Assembly: GCF_016406085.1 (NCBI RefSeq)
Contig: NZ_JAEHFJ010000016.1
Location: 1 to 56,857, forward strand
Direction of reading: 5' to 3'
Length of the DNA stretch: 56,857 nt
Origin: Aureibaculum flavum
GTDB lineage: Bacteria; Bacteroidota; Bacteroidia; Flavobacteriales; Flavobacteriaceae
Below, in pieces: positions 9,220 through 18,968 of the stretch. The translations under genes and the position numbers were made by a program. Under the pieces are notes generated by a model. That model was not told the DNA's origin. It was given only the letters and a program-made list of their open reading frames with translations, and searched no databases. Every line of letters starts with the position of its first letter. Positions within the stretch are counted from its first letter, which is position 1.

Positions 9220-11133
9220 TTAATCTTCTTTTACTTCTTCGAAATCTACATCTTGTACATCATCACCTTCAGTAGCTGAAGAACCTTCTGCTTCTCCTGC
9301 AGCTCCGGCATCACCTGCAGCTCCACCTTCTTGTTCTGCTTTGTACATCTCTTCAGAGGCAACTTTCCAAGCTTCATTTATCTTTTCCATGGCAGTATCA
9401 ATTTGTGCCAAGTCTTTAGATTCATGTGCTTTTTTCAACTCCTCTAAAGCCGCTTCAATAGGGTCTTTTTTATCAGCAGATAATTTTTCTCCAAACTCTT
9501 TTAATTGTTTTTCTGTTTGGAAAATCATTGCATCAGCACCGTTGATTTTTTCAGCAGTTTCTTTTGCTTGTTTATCAGATTCAGCATTAGCTTCAGCATC
9601 TGCTTTCATTTTTTTGATATCATCTTCTGACAATCCTGAAGAAGCTTCAATACGAATGTTATGCTCTTTACCTGTACCTTTATCTTTAGCTGATACATTT
9701 ATAATACCATTGGCATCAATATCAAAAGTTACTTCAATTTGTGGTACACCTCTTTGTGCTGGTGGAATTCCATCTAAATGGAAACGGCCAATTGTTTTAT
9801 TATCGGCTGCCATAGCACGCTCACCTTGTAACACATGAATTTCTACTGAAGGCTGGTTGTCAGCTGCAGTTGAAAATACTTGCGATTTTTTAGTTGGTAT
9901 TGTCGTATTGGCTTCAATTAATTTAGTCATTACATTACCCATAGTTTCAATACCTAAGGCTAATGGCGTAACATCTAATAAAAGTACATCTTTTACATCT
10001 CCAGTTAATACACCACCTTGAATTGCAGCACCTACAGCAACTACCTCATCAGGGTTTACACCTTTATGTGGCTCTTTACCAAAGAATTTTTTTACTTCTT
10101 CTTGAATTTTAGGAATACGAGTTGAACCACCTACTAAAATGATTTCATCAATATCAGTAGTTTTAAGATCAGCATCTTTTAACGCTTTTGCTACAGGATC
10201 CATTGAACGTTTCACTAAATCATGTGCTAATTGTTCAAACTGAGCTCTTGTTAATTTTTTTACCAAGTGTTTTGGTACATTATCAACAACAGTAACATAA
10301 GGTAAATTAATCTCTGTTTGTGTACTAGAAGATAATTCAATCTTAGCTTTTTCAGCAGCTTCTTTTAAACGTTGTAAAGCCATTGGATCTTTTCTAAGAT
10401 CAACGTTTTCTTCACTTTTAAAGGCATCTGCCAACCAATCAATAATTACTTGATCAAAATCATCACCACCTAAATGTGTATCACCATTTGTAGATAATAC
10501 TTCAAAAACACCATCACCAATTTCTAAGATAGAGATATCAAAAGTACCACCACCTAAATCATAAACCGCAATTTTTTTATCCTCACCAGATTTATCTAAT
10601 CCGTATGCCAATGCAGCCGCTGTTGGCTCATTAATTATACGACTTACTTTTAAACCTGCAATTTCACCAGCTTCTTTTGTAGCCTGACGTTGTGCATCAT
10701 TAAAATATGCAGGTACAGTTACAACAGCTTCTTTAACCTCATGACCTAAATAGTCTTCGGCTGTTTTTTTCATTTTTTGCAATATCATTGCTGAGATTTC
10801 TTGTGGCGTATACATTCTACCATCAATATCAACTCTTGGGGTATCATTATCTCCTTTAACCACTTTATAAGGTACACGTCCTGCTTCTTTTTTAGATTCA
10901 GAAAACTTATTACCCATAAAACGTTTAATTGAATATACCGTTCTTGTAGGATTAGTCACTGCTTGTCTTTTAGCAGGGTCACCAACTTTACGTTCGCCAC
11001 CATCAACAAATGCTACAATAGAAGGAGTTGTTCTTTTTCCTTCTGCATTAGGAATTACTACTGGCTCATTACCTTCCATTACAGAAACACATGAGTTGGT
11101 TGTTCCTAAATCTATTCCTATAATTTTACTCAT
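9220..11133 (-). CDS. dnaK: Hsp70 molecular chaperone DnaK
   Basis: 637 residues, the normal DnaK length. The start [18 protein letters not shown] is the phosphate-1 loop of the actin-like ATPase domain. [13 protein letters not shown] and [11 protein letters not shown] are the other nucleotide-binding signatures. The interdomain linker [14 protein letters not shown] precedes the substrate-binding domain, and the protein ends in an acidic [10 protein letters not shown] tail after a Gly/Ala-rich stretch. It is an ATP-driven chaperone working with DnaJ and GrpE, neither of which is in the window. The gene is monocistronic here and shares a terminator with the CAP gene. Confidence 0.98.
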   Translation of the reverse strand: MSKIIGIDLGTTNSCVSVMEGNEPVVIPNAEGKRTTPSIVAFVDGGERKVGDPAKRQAVTNPTRTVYSIKRFMGNKFSESKKEAGRVPYKVVKGDNDTPRVDIDGRMYTPQEISAMILQKMKKTAEDYLGHEVKEAVVTVPAYFNDAQRQATKEAGEIAGLKVSRIINEPTAAALAYGLDKSGEDKKIAVYDLGGGTFDISILEIGDGVFEVLSTNGDTHLGGDDFDQVIIDWLADAFKSEENVDLRKDPMALQRLKEAAEKAKIELSSSTQTEINLPYVTVVDNVPKHLVKKLTRAQFEQLAHDLVKRSMDPVAKALKDADLKTTDIDEIILVGGSTRIPKIQEEVKKFFGKEPHKGVNPDEVVAVGAAIQGGVLTGDVKDVLLLDVTPLALGIETMGNVMTKLIEANTTIPTKKSQVFSTAADNQPSVEIHVLQGERAMAADNKTIGRFHLDGIPPAQRGVPQIEVTFDIDANGIINVSAKDKGTGKEHNIRIEASSGLSEDDIKKMKADAEANAESDKQAKETAEKINGADAMIFQTEKQLKEFGEKLSADKKDPIEAALEELKKAHESKDLAQIDTAMEKINEAWKVASEEMYKAEQEGGAAGDAGAAGEAEGSSATEGDDVQDVDFEEVKED

Positions 11134-11517
11134 AATATAAATATTTAGATTTTTAGATTATTCTTTTTGATTACTGATTGTAATTAGTCAATCTTTATGC
11201 CAACGCTAATATAAATTGATTTTGACAGCATTTTATTTATAATTATGACAGAGTGGCAGTTTTAGGAGTGCTTTCACTTAGGGCAACATGGCATAAATGA
11301 CTAATGATTGCCTATTATATATTCAATTAAGACATAACTTCCGAGAAAAAACAAATTCCTAATAATTCAAAACCCTTTCGTCGGAATTTACTTCATGTAA
11401 TATAAAGTTTCCAACATCAATAATTTGACTTTATACGTCCTTACCTTTTCGATTATAATTTTTAATTTTAGTCAATTGTTTTATCTATTTTTGATTATTA
11501 GTTTCTAAGAGAATTAT
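11134..11517. promoter_or_regulatory. Divergent control region between dnaK and the L-serine dehydratase gene
   Basis: 384 bases without a gene. At 11246-11259 there is TGACAGAGTGGCAG (CTGCCACTCTGTCA in the dnaK direction), about 115 bases upstream of dnaK. It consists of two direct TGRCAG hexamers separated by two bases. It could be part of a heat-shock control element, but this is only an inference from its position. The rest is AT-rich with no other structure that I can assign. Confidence 0.35.
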
Positions 11518-12942
11518 ATGGAATGTATTTCGGTATTTGATATGTTAAAAATAGGTGTAGGACCTTCTAGTTCACACACCTTAGGGCCTTGGCGTGCTGC
11601 AGAACGATGGATAAAAGAATTAAAGACTACCCATAAATTTGATACCGTCGAAAAAATAACTGTTGATTTATATGGTTCTTTATCCCTAACGGGGAAAGGA
11701 CATGCAACTGATTATGCTGTTTTACTTGGCTTAAGTGGTGCAGACCCAGAAACAATACCTACACAAAGTATTGAGGCTATTATAGCTGCCATAAAAATAA
11801 ACAAAGCATTATCTTTTAATAACGAAAAAATACTGGCTTTTAATCCGGAAACTGACATTGTTTTTAACAGAAAATTTCTTCCTTTTCATGCCAATGGAAT
11901 GACATTTACAGCTACCATTGCGGGTAAAAAAAGCCGTTCTACCCTCTACTCTATTGGCGGTGGATTTGTAGTGAAAGAAGAACGTAAAAACTCTAAAAAA
12001 AATAAACAAATATTCTCAAATACATTTCCTTATCCCATTAGACTTGGTACGGAGTTATTGGCATATTGTAAAGAGCAAAACCTTTCTATCTCTGATGTGG
12101 TTTTAGAAAATGAAAAAGCATTACGAACGCCTGAGAAGATTGATTATGAATTCCATCGTATTTGGAATACCATGTTAGAATGTATGTATACGGGTTGCCA
12201 TACCGAAGGTAATTTACCTGGAGGACTCAATGTAAGACGTCGTGCTTTTGACACTCATAAAAATTTAATTGGTGTATCCTTATATAATAATCCACAAGAG
12301 TGGTTAGAATCAATAAGGCATACAGAAGTTAAGTTTAGACAAATTTTAAAATGGGTAAGTTGTTTTGCCTTAAGTGTTAATGAAGTGAATGCCTCATTAG
12401 GACGCGTAGTTACCGCACCTACAAATGGCAGTGCTGGTGTAATACCTGCCGTATTAATGTACTATTTAGTCATTGAGAACCACGAAGCTAGTTTTGATGA
12501 AATTAAAAAATTCTTGTTGGTAGCTGGTGAAATTGGTAGTATCTTTAAAAAAGGTGCAACCATATCTGCCGCTATGGGTGGCTGTCAAGCTGAGATTGGT
12601 GTTTCAGCTGCGATGGCAGCAGGTGCATTGACCGAACTATTAGGTGGCACACCAGATCAAGTATTAATTGCCGCTGAAATTGCAATGGAACATCATTTAG
12701 GATTAACTTGTGATCCTATTGGTGGTTTGGTACAAGTGCCTTGTATTGAACGTAATTCAATGGGAGCCATAAAAGCTATTAATGCAGCGGAATTGGCTTT
12801 AGATACTGATCCTAAAAATGTCAAGGTGCCCTTTGATAAGGTAGTAAATACCATGTGGGAAACCGCTAAAGACATGAATAATAAATATAAAGAAACGTCA
12901 ACAGGTGGCTTAGCCGTTAATGTTGCATTGTCTGATTGTTAA
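11518..12942 (+). CDS. sdaA: L-serine ammonia-lyase (single-chain, iron-sulphur)
   Basis: 474 residues covering both the beta-type N-terminal and the alpha-type catalytic domain, as in single-chain SdaA. It converts L-serine to pyruvate and ammonia in the cytoplasm. The N-terminal [23 protein letters not shown] is the family hallmark. Three cysteines expected to ligate the [4Fe-4S] cluster are present: GGCQAEIG (about residue 359), LTCDPIGG (about 398) and VPCIERNS (about 409). The ATG at 11518 immediately precedes the conserved start. Followed by a hairpin at 12953-12975. Confidence 0.95.
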   Translation: MECISVFDMLKIGVGPSSSHTLGPWRAAERWIKELKTTHKFDTVEKITVDLYGSLSLTGKGHATDYAVLLGLSGADPETIPTQSIEAIIAAIKINKALSFNNEKILAFNPETDIVFNRKFLPFHANGMTFTATIAGKKSRSTLYSIGGGFVVKEERKNSKKNKQIFSNTFPYPIRLGTELLAYCKEQNLSISDVVLENEKALRTPEKIDYEFHRIWNTMLECMYTGCHTEGNLPGGLNVRRRAFDTHKNLIGVSLYNNPQEWLESIRHTEVKFRQILKWVSCFALSVNEVNASLGRVVTAPTNGSAGVIPAVLMYYLVIENHEASFDEIKKFLLVAGEIGSIFKKGATISAAMGGCQAEIGVSAAMAAGALTELLGGTPDQVLIAAEIAMEHHLGLTCDPIGGLVQVPCIERNSMGAIKAINAAELALDTDPKNVKVPFDKVVNTMWETAKDMNNKYKETSTGGLAVNVALSDC

Positions 12943-12952
12943 GACCTCACCC

Positions 12953-12975
12953 AGAAATACCGAAAAGGTATTTCT
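12953..12975 (+). terminator. Hairpin after sdaA, within a repeat-like sequence
   Basis: AGAAATACC (12953-12961) and GGTATTTCT (12967-12975) form a perfect 9-bp stem with loop GAAAA, 10 bases after the stop. It is immediately followed by a second imperfect palindrome around CTCTTCGAAGGAGAAG. The pair looks like a REP-type intergenic element that may double as a terminator; there is no T tract. Confidence 0.55.
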
Positions 12976-13024
12976 GACCTCTTCGAAGGAGAAGTAAATT
13001 GATAATATTATTTAGATTAAGAAT

Positions 13025-14542
13025 ATGTTTAAGAAAATAAATTACACAATAATAATTGTATTATTCTCTGCACAATTTATTTTTGCACAAAAAATAAATC
13101 ATGAATTCAGAGGTGTTTGGATAGCAACGGTCAACAATATTGATTGGCCTAGTAAAAAGAATTTAAATCCAACAAAACAAAAAGCGGAACTTATAAAACT
13201 GTTAGATCAGTTAAAAGACTTGAATTTTAATGCAATCATTTTTCAAATCCGCCCTACGGCAGATGCTTTTTACAATTCCAGTTATGAACCGTGGTCGGCA
13301 TATTTAACCGATAGTATTAACAGTCCACCAAAACCCTATTACGACCCGTTGGCCTTTGCAATTGCAGAAACTCATAAACGGGGAATGGAATTTCATGCAT
13401 GGTTAAATCCTTATCGAGTTTTAATTAATTATAAAAACACTACAACAAAACCGTTAGCATTACTTAACGAAAAGCCAGATTGGTTTTTAAACTATGGAGA
13501 AACCACTTATTTTAATCCAGGTGTACCCGAAGTAAGAACGTATACTAATAAAGTGGTAGCTGATATTGTTCAGAACTATGATGTAGATGCCATCCATTTT
13601 GACGATTATTTTTACCCTTATAAAATTGCCAATGAAGTATTTCCTGATGCCGATGCCTTTAAAAAATATGGAGGTAAATTTTATCCCAATCAAATTGATA
13701 ATTGGCGTAGAGACAATGTGAATACGATCATTGAAGAATTACATACAACTATAAAATCGATTAAACCATGGGTACAATTTGGCATTAGTCCTTTTGGCGT
13801 ATGGCGTAATAAAGCAGATGACCCAACAGGCTCTAATACCGATGCCGGACAAACCAACTACGACCATTTATATGCCGATGTTTTACTTTGGACAAAAAAG
13901 GGTTGGTTAGATTATATTCTTCCTCAAATTTATTGGCAAATTGGCCATGATAAAGCCGACTATAAAACAATAGCAGAATGGTGGGTTAAAAATAATTACA
14001 ATACCAATTTATATATCGGTCAGGCCATGTATCGTTTAGGCGGTAAAACTGATGAGGCTTGGAAACAAAAAAATAAAACAGAAATTGAAAAGCAATTAGA
14101 TTTGAATAGGTCTTTACCTACTATTAAAGGTTCAACCTATTTTAGTGCCAAAAGCTTTACTAAAAATGCCTTTGGTATTAACAAAATACTAAAGGAGAAC
14201 TATTATCAATACCCAACGTTACCGCCACCAACCAATAATAAGGCTTCCTTTTTCCCTGCCCCCGTTTCTCATATAACGCTCACGAAAATAAAAGGTAGAA
14301 AATATCAATTATCATGGGAAAAACTACCAGAAAATACGGCTAAAGAAGCGGTAAAATTCTTGGTATATAAATTTGAAAGAGATGAAGCTATGGCAATTAA
14401 TAATCCTTCAAAAATCATTGCCTTAACTGGTGAAACATTTATCAACCTCAATAAAGGCGATTTTAAAAAAAGAACCACTTTTGTTATAGTTCCTGTAAGC
14501 AGAAACAACAATGTTGGTGAGGGTGAAGTTTTTGTGAAGTAA
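13025..14542 (+). CDS. Secreted GHL10 / YngK-type glycosyl hydrolase-like protein
   Basis: 505 residues. Residues 1-21 are a signal peptide ending FAQ. HEFRGVWIATVNNIDWPS, ALKDLNFNAIIFQIRPTADAFY-type strings and PYRVLINY are typical of the DUF187/GHL10 TIM-barrel family. DVDAIHFDDYFYPY contains the conserved acidic strand end expected to supply catalytic acids. The C-terminal ~100 residues look like a fibronectin-III-type domain (HITLTKIKGRKYQLSWEK). Relatives such as YngK are thought to act on cell-wall or other polysaccharides; the substrate here is unknown. Confidence 0.85.
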   Translation: MFKKINYTIIIVLFSAQFIFAQKINHEFRGVWIATVNNIDWPSKKNLNPTKQKAELIKLLDQLKDLNFNAIIFQIRPTADAFYNSSYEPWSAYLTDSINSPPKPYYDPLAFAIAETHKRGMEFHAWLNPYRVLINYKNTTTKPLALLNEKPDWFLNYGETTYFNPGVPEVRTYTNKVVADIVQNYDVDAIHFDDYFYPYKIANEVFPDADAFKKYGGKFYPNQIDNWRRDNVNTIIEELHTTIKSIKPWVQFGISPFGVWRNKADDPTGSNTDAGQTNYDHLYADVLLWTKKGWLDYILPQIYWQIGHDKADYKTIAEWWVKNNYNTNLYIGQAMYRLGGKTDEAWKQKNKTEIEKQLDLNRSLPTIKGSTYFSAKSFTKNAFGINKILKENYYQYPTLPPPTNNKASFFPAPVSHITLTKIKGRKYQLSWEKLPENTAKEAVKFLVYKFERDEAMAINNPSKIIALTGETFINLNKGDFKKRTTFVIVPVSRNNNVGEGEVFVK

Positions 14543-14584
14543 ACTTCTTTCATACAAATAAACCTTCATAAAGAGTAAAAAATT

Positions 14585-14658
14585 CCTCCCCTTTCTTCAA
14601 GGGGAGGTGCCCAGTTGAGAGTATTATAATTTACATCAAAAGATAAAGGGCGGAGGGG
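14585..14658 (+). repeat. Palindromic repeat and first direct-repeat copy upstream of the DUF559 gene
   Basis: CCTCCCCTT (14585-14593) and AAGGGGAGG (14599-14607) form a perfect hairpin. Bases 14596-14641 are a 46-bp block that recurs at 15168-15213 with only two differences that I can count (44/46). A GGGCGGAGGGG arm follows at 14648-14658. Confidence 0.85.
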
Positions 14659-14674
14659 TTAAAAAATTTAATCA

Positions 14675-15034
14675 ATGAGTAAGCTACATAATCATAAATA
14701 TCTAGAAAATCGTAGAAAAGCACTTCGTAATAAATCAACATCAGCCGAGGCAACTTTATGGAAGTCGCTTCAAAAAAAGCAACTAAAAGGAAGAAAGTTT
14801 AGAAGACAGCACAGTATAAATAATTATATTGTAGATTTTTACTGCCCGTCTGAAAATCTTATTATAGAATTAGATGGTGCTGTCCATTTGGATTTAGCTC
14901 AACAAAATTATGATGAAGAGCGAACAAGTACCTTGGAAGAATTAGGATTAGTTGTTATTAGATTCGAGAATAAATTAGTTTTTGAAAGTTTAGATATGGT
15001 ATTAGACGAAATTAGTAATAATTTTAAAACTTAG
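14675..15034 (+). CDS. DUF559 (Vsr-like fold) endonuclease-domain protein
   Basis: 119 residues. The order RRKALRNKSTSAEATLWKSLQ, then FRRQHSINNYIVDFYCPSENLIIELDGAVH, then DEERTSTLEELGLVVIRFEN is the DUF559 pattern. The D of VDFYC and the E-x-D of IELDG are the putative catalytic acids of this restriction-endonuclease-like fold. Function is not established. It lies between two near-identical 46-bp direct repeats and several GC-rich palindromes, so it may be the passenger or enzyme of a small repeat-associated mobile unit. Confidence 0.8.
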   Translation: MSKLHNHKYLENRRKALRNKSTSAEATLWKSLQKKQLKGRKFRRQHSINNYIVDFYCPSENLIIELDGAVHLDLAQQNYDEERTSTLEELGLVVIRFENKLVFESLDMVLDEISNNFKT

Positions 15035-15082
15035 AGGTTAACCTCCTCGTCTTTATGCTTTGCTATCGCACACATAAATCCA

Positions 15083-15213
15083 CTCCTCCTTGAAAAAAGG
15101 AGGAGAATTAAAGCATCTCAATTTCCGAAATTTTTATTAAAAAACATCTAAAAAAGCCTACCTTATTTTCAAGGGGAGGTGCCCAGTTGATAGTATTATA
15201 ATTTTCATCAAAA
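15083..15213 (+). repeat. Palindrome and second direct-repeat copy downstream of the DUF559 gene
   Basis: CTCCTCCTT (15083-15091) and AAGGAGGAG (15097-15105) form a perfect 9-bp stem. Bases 15168-15213 repeat 14596-14641 at about 44 of 46 positions, in the same orientation. Confidence 0.85.
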
Positions 15214-15229
15214 CCACCGTAAAACACCC

Positions 15230-16282
15230 CTAAAGTCTTTTCAAGAATTCCACAAACCATATTTCGTCAGGGCTATTCTCATTTGCTAATGACATAAGTT
15301 TTTGCATTTCTATCATGTCATAATCCAATTCAATAGCACCATCATCATATAAATTGATAGCATCTACTAAAAAACCGTATGACCAAAGGTTGTCAGTCAA
15401 GTTTAATTGACGCTCTTCAGGAAAACCATCAGTAAAAAAAACAGGCCTTTCAAAATTGTTTGCTTTTAAGATACTCAACAATAAAAGATCACATCTAAAT
15501 AAATAGGTTTCTTCATAGGTCGGTTTCACTGTCCAAGAAAAATCATCTATGGTAATTTTTTGTGGAGTCCATTCTTGAATTTCTAGATTATCCAGCGTTT
15601 CCTCAGGTAAATCAAACGTAACTACTTTCTGATTTACTAAATAGGTAGCATACCAAGAAGACTCTAGTAAATTGGCATCAACAATTGCAATATCTTTTCT
15701 ATACCCTTCAACAATTTGCAAATACCAAAGTGGAATAGTGAGTTGATCTCCAGAGGTAAATAAAATAGCATTTTCGTCACAGGCATCTAATATTTCCTTA
15801 TTCAAACCCAGTATAAAATCACTAAACCCACCTCTTTTCTTTCCTTCATTAAAGGCCCATAATGCTTGATCATTTTGACCTTTGTGCCAATAGGTCATCG
15901 CCATACTTCCCCATTCAGAAGTAATTTTCGAATAAGGGTCTAACACGACGATCTCTCCTTCATATTTTGGGGTCAATTTATTAATCGCTTCGAATTGTTC
16001 ACTTGATTTAATGGTTAAATCAAGTTTCATTGAAATTAGACTTGCTCCATCCTTAGCATTCAAACGGCTATATGCATAGCCTAAAAAGTACTTCGCTTCA
16101 GTATTTTCTGGTTTTAATTGTACCGCTCTTTCTAAAACCTTAACAGCAACGTCATAATCTTGTTCTTCAAAACTTTTATTAAACTCTGCTTTACCTTCGG
16201 CAAGAAATCGCTCAAAATTGTCCTTTTGAGCATAAGTAATAGTTACAAAGAATATAAATAGAATGTTTATAATTATTTTCAA
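15230..16282 (-). CDS. Secreted TPR protein with a region resembling the C-terminal part of DUF2723 proteins
   Basis: 350 residues from a TTG at 16282, chosen because it gives an ideal signal peptide (MKIIINILFIFFVTITYAQ). ATGs upstream at 16354, 16345 and 16336 would overlap yaaA and bury the signal peptide. Residues ~25-80 hold a TPR (YDVAVKVLERAVQLKPENTEAKYFLGYAYSRL). The segment AILFTSGDQLTIPLWYLQIVEGYRKDIAIVDANLL resembles the extracytoplasmic part of the DUF2723 membrane proteins common in Bacteroidota, but the membrane domain is absent. Role unknown; probably periplasmic. It follows yaaA by 10 bases, so translation may be coupled. Confidence 0.65.
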   Translation of the reverse strand: MKIIINILFIFFVTITYAQKDNFERFLAEGKAEFNKSFEEQDYDVAVKVLERAVQLKPENTEAKYFLGYAYSRLNAKDGASLISMKLDLTIKSSEQFEAINKLTPKYEGEIVVLDPYSKITSEWGSMAMTYWHKGQNDQALWAFNEGKKRGGFSDFILGLNKEILDACDENAILFTSGDQLTIPLWYLQIVEGYRKDIAIVDANLLESSWYATYLVNQKVVTFDLPEETLDNLEIQEWTPQKITIDDFSWTVKPTYEETYLFRCDLLLLSILKANNFERPVFFTDGFPEERQLNLTDNLWSYGFLVDAINLYDDGAIELDYDMIEMQKLMSLANENSPDEIWFVEFLKRL

Positions 16283-16292
16283 AATACTTTTT

Positions 16293-17051
16293 TTAACGTG
16301 TAAAAACCAACTCACTTTCTGAAGACATATTCGCATCAAATGCATAGCCTTCACTATTAAACCCTTTTAAACCTTCAACAGTATCAACATCATGATCAAT
16401 GATGTAACGTACCATATAGCCTCTTGCTAATTTGGCATAGGTCATAATAGTTTTGTACTCACCATTTTTTAAGTCCTTAAAAACAGGAGTTATTATAGAT
16501 GATTTTAACGCTTTTGGTTTTATAGCTTTAAAATATTCGTTACTTGCCAAGTTAATAACAGGTTCATCATCTTTTAATTCATCATTTAAAGCTTCGGTAA
16601 TTGCTCCATTCCAAAACTGATAGAGATTCTCTTTTTTGCCAATTTTTAATTTTGTCCCCATTTCCAAACGATAGGGTTGCATTAAATCTAATGGTTTTAA
16701 CAGACCATACTGCCCAGAAATAATACGTAACATATCTTGTAACTGGTCCAATTTAGAAACGGGCAACGTAGCCATATCTATACCCTGAAATACAGCACCC
16801 GTAAAAGCATAAATAGCTTGTTTTGAATTATCTGGAGTAAAAGGAACACTCCAATGCTGATTTCTTTCAAAATTTAATTGTCCTAAATTATCAGAAATAT
16901 GCATTAATTTGGAAAGCTGCTTGGCACTTTTCTTTTTTAAAACGGTGCTTAACTTTGCGGCTTGCTCTAAAAAAATAGGCTCCGTATATTTTTTCGTGGG
17001 CACCTTAGATTCAAAATCTAATGACTTGGCTGGCGATATAATTATTTTCAT
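16293..17051 (-). CDS. yaaA: Peroxide stress protein YaaA (DUF328/UPF0246)
   Basis: 252 residues from the ATG at 17051. An earlier TTG-type extension adds ten residues outside the conserved family start MKIIISPAKSLDFE. Further family blocks: FTGAVFQGIDM, LRIISGQYGLLKPLDLMQPYRLEMGTKL and NLASNEYFKAI. In E. coli YaaA lowers intracellular free iron under hydrogen peroxide stress and has a DNA-binding helix-hairpin-helix-like fold. It is followed at 10 bases by the TPR gene on the same strand. Confidence 0.92.
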   Translation of the reverse strand: MKIIISPAKSLDFESKVPTKKYTEPIFLEQAAKLSTVLKKKSAKQLSKLMHISDNLGQLNFERNQHWSVPFTPDNSKQAIYAFTGAVFQGIDMATLPVSKLDQLQDMLRIISGQYGLLKPLDLMQPYRLEMGTKLKIGKKENLYQFWNGAITEALNDELKDDEPVINLASNEYFKAIKPKALKSSIITPVFKDLKNGEYKTIMTYAKLARGYMVRYIIDHDVDTVEGLKGFNSEGYAFDANMSSESELVFTR

Positions 17052-17186
17052 AGATGTCTTATTTAGAATGTAAAAATACAAAGCACTTCTGACTAATCAA
17101 ATGCTTTACCAACTAAATAATTGATGCTCGTATAGATTAAATTTATTACTTTTAGGTATTATTTCAATCCCTATAGATTCTAATTT

Positions 17187-17648
17187 ATGCAAATTCGTGA
17201 AGCGGTCTTAGACGACCTAAACACTTTAAAACAATTTGAACAAGACGTAATTACGTATGAACGCCCTTTTGCTTTAAATTTAAAAGAAGACCCCATCACA
17301 TATTATAATATAGAAAACCTCATTGAAAACAATGATGCACAACTCTTAGTCGCAATAATAGACAACAAATTAGTAGGTTGTGGTTATGCTCTCATTAAGG
17401 ATTCTGTAAAATATAAAAAACCAGACCAATATGCCTATTTGGGGTTTATGTATGTATCACCTGAGTATCGTGGTAAAGGAATCAATGGAACCGTTACCCA
17501 ACATTTAATAGCATGGGCAGCAACAAGAAATATTACAGAAATTCAATTGGATGTGTATGCAGATAATGCAAGTGCGATAAAAGCCTATAAAAAAGTGGGA
17601 TTCAAACCTGATTTATTAAAAATGAGATTAACTACAGAAAATGGATAA
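17187..17648 (+). CDS. GNAT-family N-acetyltransferase
   Basis: 153 residues. The acetyl-CoA binding motif A is seen in LGFMYVSPEYRGKGINGTVTQHLIAWA (R/Q-x-x-G-x-G/A type: YRGKGI). Motif B follows as LDVYADNASAIKAYKKVGFKP. The acceptor substrate cannot be predicted. Located 135 bases from divergent yaaA and 56 bases upstream of the AlkD-like gene, so possibly co-transcribed with it. Confidence 0.85.
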   Translation: MQIREAVLDDLNTLKQFEQDVITYERPFALNLKEDPITYYNIENLIENNDAQLLVAIIDNKLVGCGYALIKDSVKYKKPDQYAYLGFMYVSPEYRGKGINGTVTQHLIAWAATRNITEIQLDVYADNASAIKAYKKVGFKPDLLKMRLTTENG

Positions 17649-17704
17649 TTCCTCAATAACTTAATTTTTTACACAACTTTTTGATGTTTCTAAAGAATAA
17701 TAAG

Positions 17705-18373
17705 ATGTCAGACTTTATAACCACCTTAACCACTGAATTTAAACGCCAGGCAAACCCTGAAATTGCGGAAGCCCAAAAAGCCTATATGCGAGGGCAATTT
17801 GAATATTTTGGACTAAAAACACCAACACGACGAGCCATTCAAAAGCCTTTTTTAGTAAAAGCCCATTTGCCTAAAAAAGAAGAACTCAATGCAATGGTAA
17901 AAACCCTTTGGACCAAACCACAACGCGACTACCATTATTTTGCACAAGAACTGGTTTTTAAATATGTAAAACAGTTTAAAAAAGAGGACATTGCCTTGTT
18001 AGAAAATATGATTAGCTATAACTCTTGGTGGGATACTGTAGACTATATTGCTGTAAAACTAATGGGTAGTTATTTTAAACAGTTCCCTGAACAACGCACA
18101 ATTTATTGCAACAAATGGTTGCAAACGGACTCAATTTGGTTACAACGTGCGGCTTTACTGTTTCAATTGAAATACAAAACCGAAATGGACACCCAATTGC
18201 TAAGTACATCCATTAACACCTTATTGGGTACAAATGAATTTTATATTAATAAAGCCATAGGTTGGGTGCTACGCGAATACAGCAGAACCAACCCCGAATG
18301 GGTAATTGCATTTGTAGACAAAACGAAGCTAAGTAACTTAAGCAAAAAAGAGGCGTTGCGATTGCTAAAATAA
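17705..18373 (+). CDS. DNA alkylation repair protein (AlkD-like HEAT-repeat glycosylase family)
   Basis: 222 residues from the ATG at 17705 (MSDFITTLTTEF). A few codons of upstream extension (ATG 17684) are possible. Repeated helical pairs run along the whole length. KTPTRRAIQKPF, NSWWDTVDYIAVKLMG and INKAIGWVLREYSRTNPEWV are typical of the AlkC/AlkD family, where the conserved W and D of SWWDTVD sit at the lesion-binding cleft. AlkD-type enzymes excise cationic alkylpurines without base flipping. Probably a two-gene unit with the upstream GNAT. Confidence 0.88.
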   Translation: MSDFITTLTTEFKRQANPEIAEAQKAYMRGQFEYFGLKTPTRRAIQKPFLVKAHLPKKEELNAMVKTLWTKPQRDYHYFAQELVFKYVKQFKKEDIALLENMISYNSWWDTVDYIAVKLMGSYFKQFPEQRTIYCNKWLQTDSIWLQRAALLFQLKYKTEMDTQLLSTSINTLLGTNEFYINKAIGWVLREYSRTNPEWVIAFVDKTKLSNLSKKEALRLLK

Positions 18374-18447
18374 ATTCATCTTACTTCTCTTTATGTCAAT
18401 ATTAATTCTACTTTTGGCTAAAACAGTATTACAATAAATACGCTAAA

Positions 18448-18924
18448 ATGCCAAGAATTGAACTTCGTACAGAAATAAAAGCCACTATTGAAACTGTTTT
18501 TGACCTTTCAAGAAGTATCGATTTACATAAAATATCTACAGAACAGACTAATGAAGAAGCTATTGCAGGTAAAACAAGTGGATTAATTGGATTGAATGAA
18601 AGTGTAACCTGGAGGGCAAAACATTTCGGAATATATCAAAATCTGACTTCACGAATTACAGAATTTGAACGTCCAAATTATTTTGCAGACGAAATGGAGC
18701 AAGGAGCATTTCAAGAATTTAAACATGAACATCATTTCTCAGTATTAAATGGAGAAACTCAAATGATAGATGTATTTACTTATAAATCTCCATTTGGTGT
18801 TTTTGGAAGTTTAGTTGACAAATTATTTCTTAAAAAATATATGACGAAATTACTCACGCAACGTAATCGGATTGTTAAAGAGTTTGCCGAATCTGGTAAA
18901 TGGAAAGAACTATTAACGAAATAA
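18448..18924 (+). CDS. SRPBCC-superfamily protein
   Basis: 158 residues. IELRTEIKATIETVFDLSRSIDLHKIST, then ITEFERPNYFADEMEQGAFQEFKHEHHF, then IDVFTYKSPFGVFGSLVDKLFLKKYMTKLL form the helix-grip fold pattern of START/SRPBCC proteins sometimes annotated as cell-division inhibitors. Members bind hydrophobic ligands in a deep cavity. The ligand and role are unknown. The upstream gap of 74 bases has no obvious terminator. Confidence 0.8.
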   Translation: MPRIELRTEIKATIETVFDLSRSIDLHKISTEQTNEEAIAGKTSGLIGLNESVTWRAKHFGIYQNLTSRITEFERPNYFADEMEQGAFQEFKHEHHFSVLNGETQMIDVFTYKSPFGVFGSLVDKLFLKKYMTKLLTQRNRIVKEFAESGKWKELLTK

Positions 18925-18968
18925 AAGTATGTATGAGCGAATGGAGTTTAAATAATCATTTTTAAGAT

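Noticed and set aside
9341-9838. 165-residue plus-strand frame inside dnaK
   Set aside because: Antisense to a highly conserved dnaK sequence; no family, no independent promoter.
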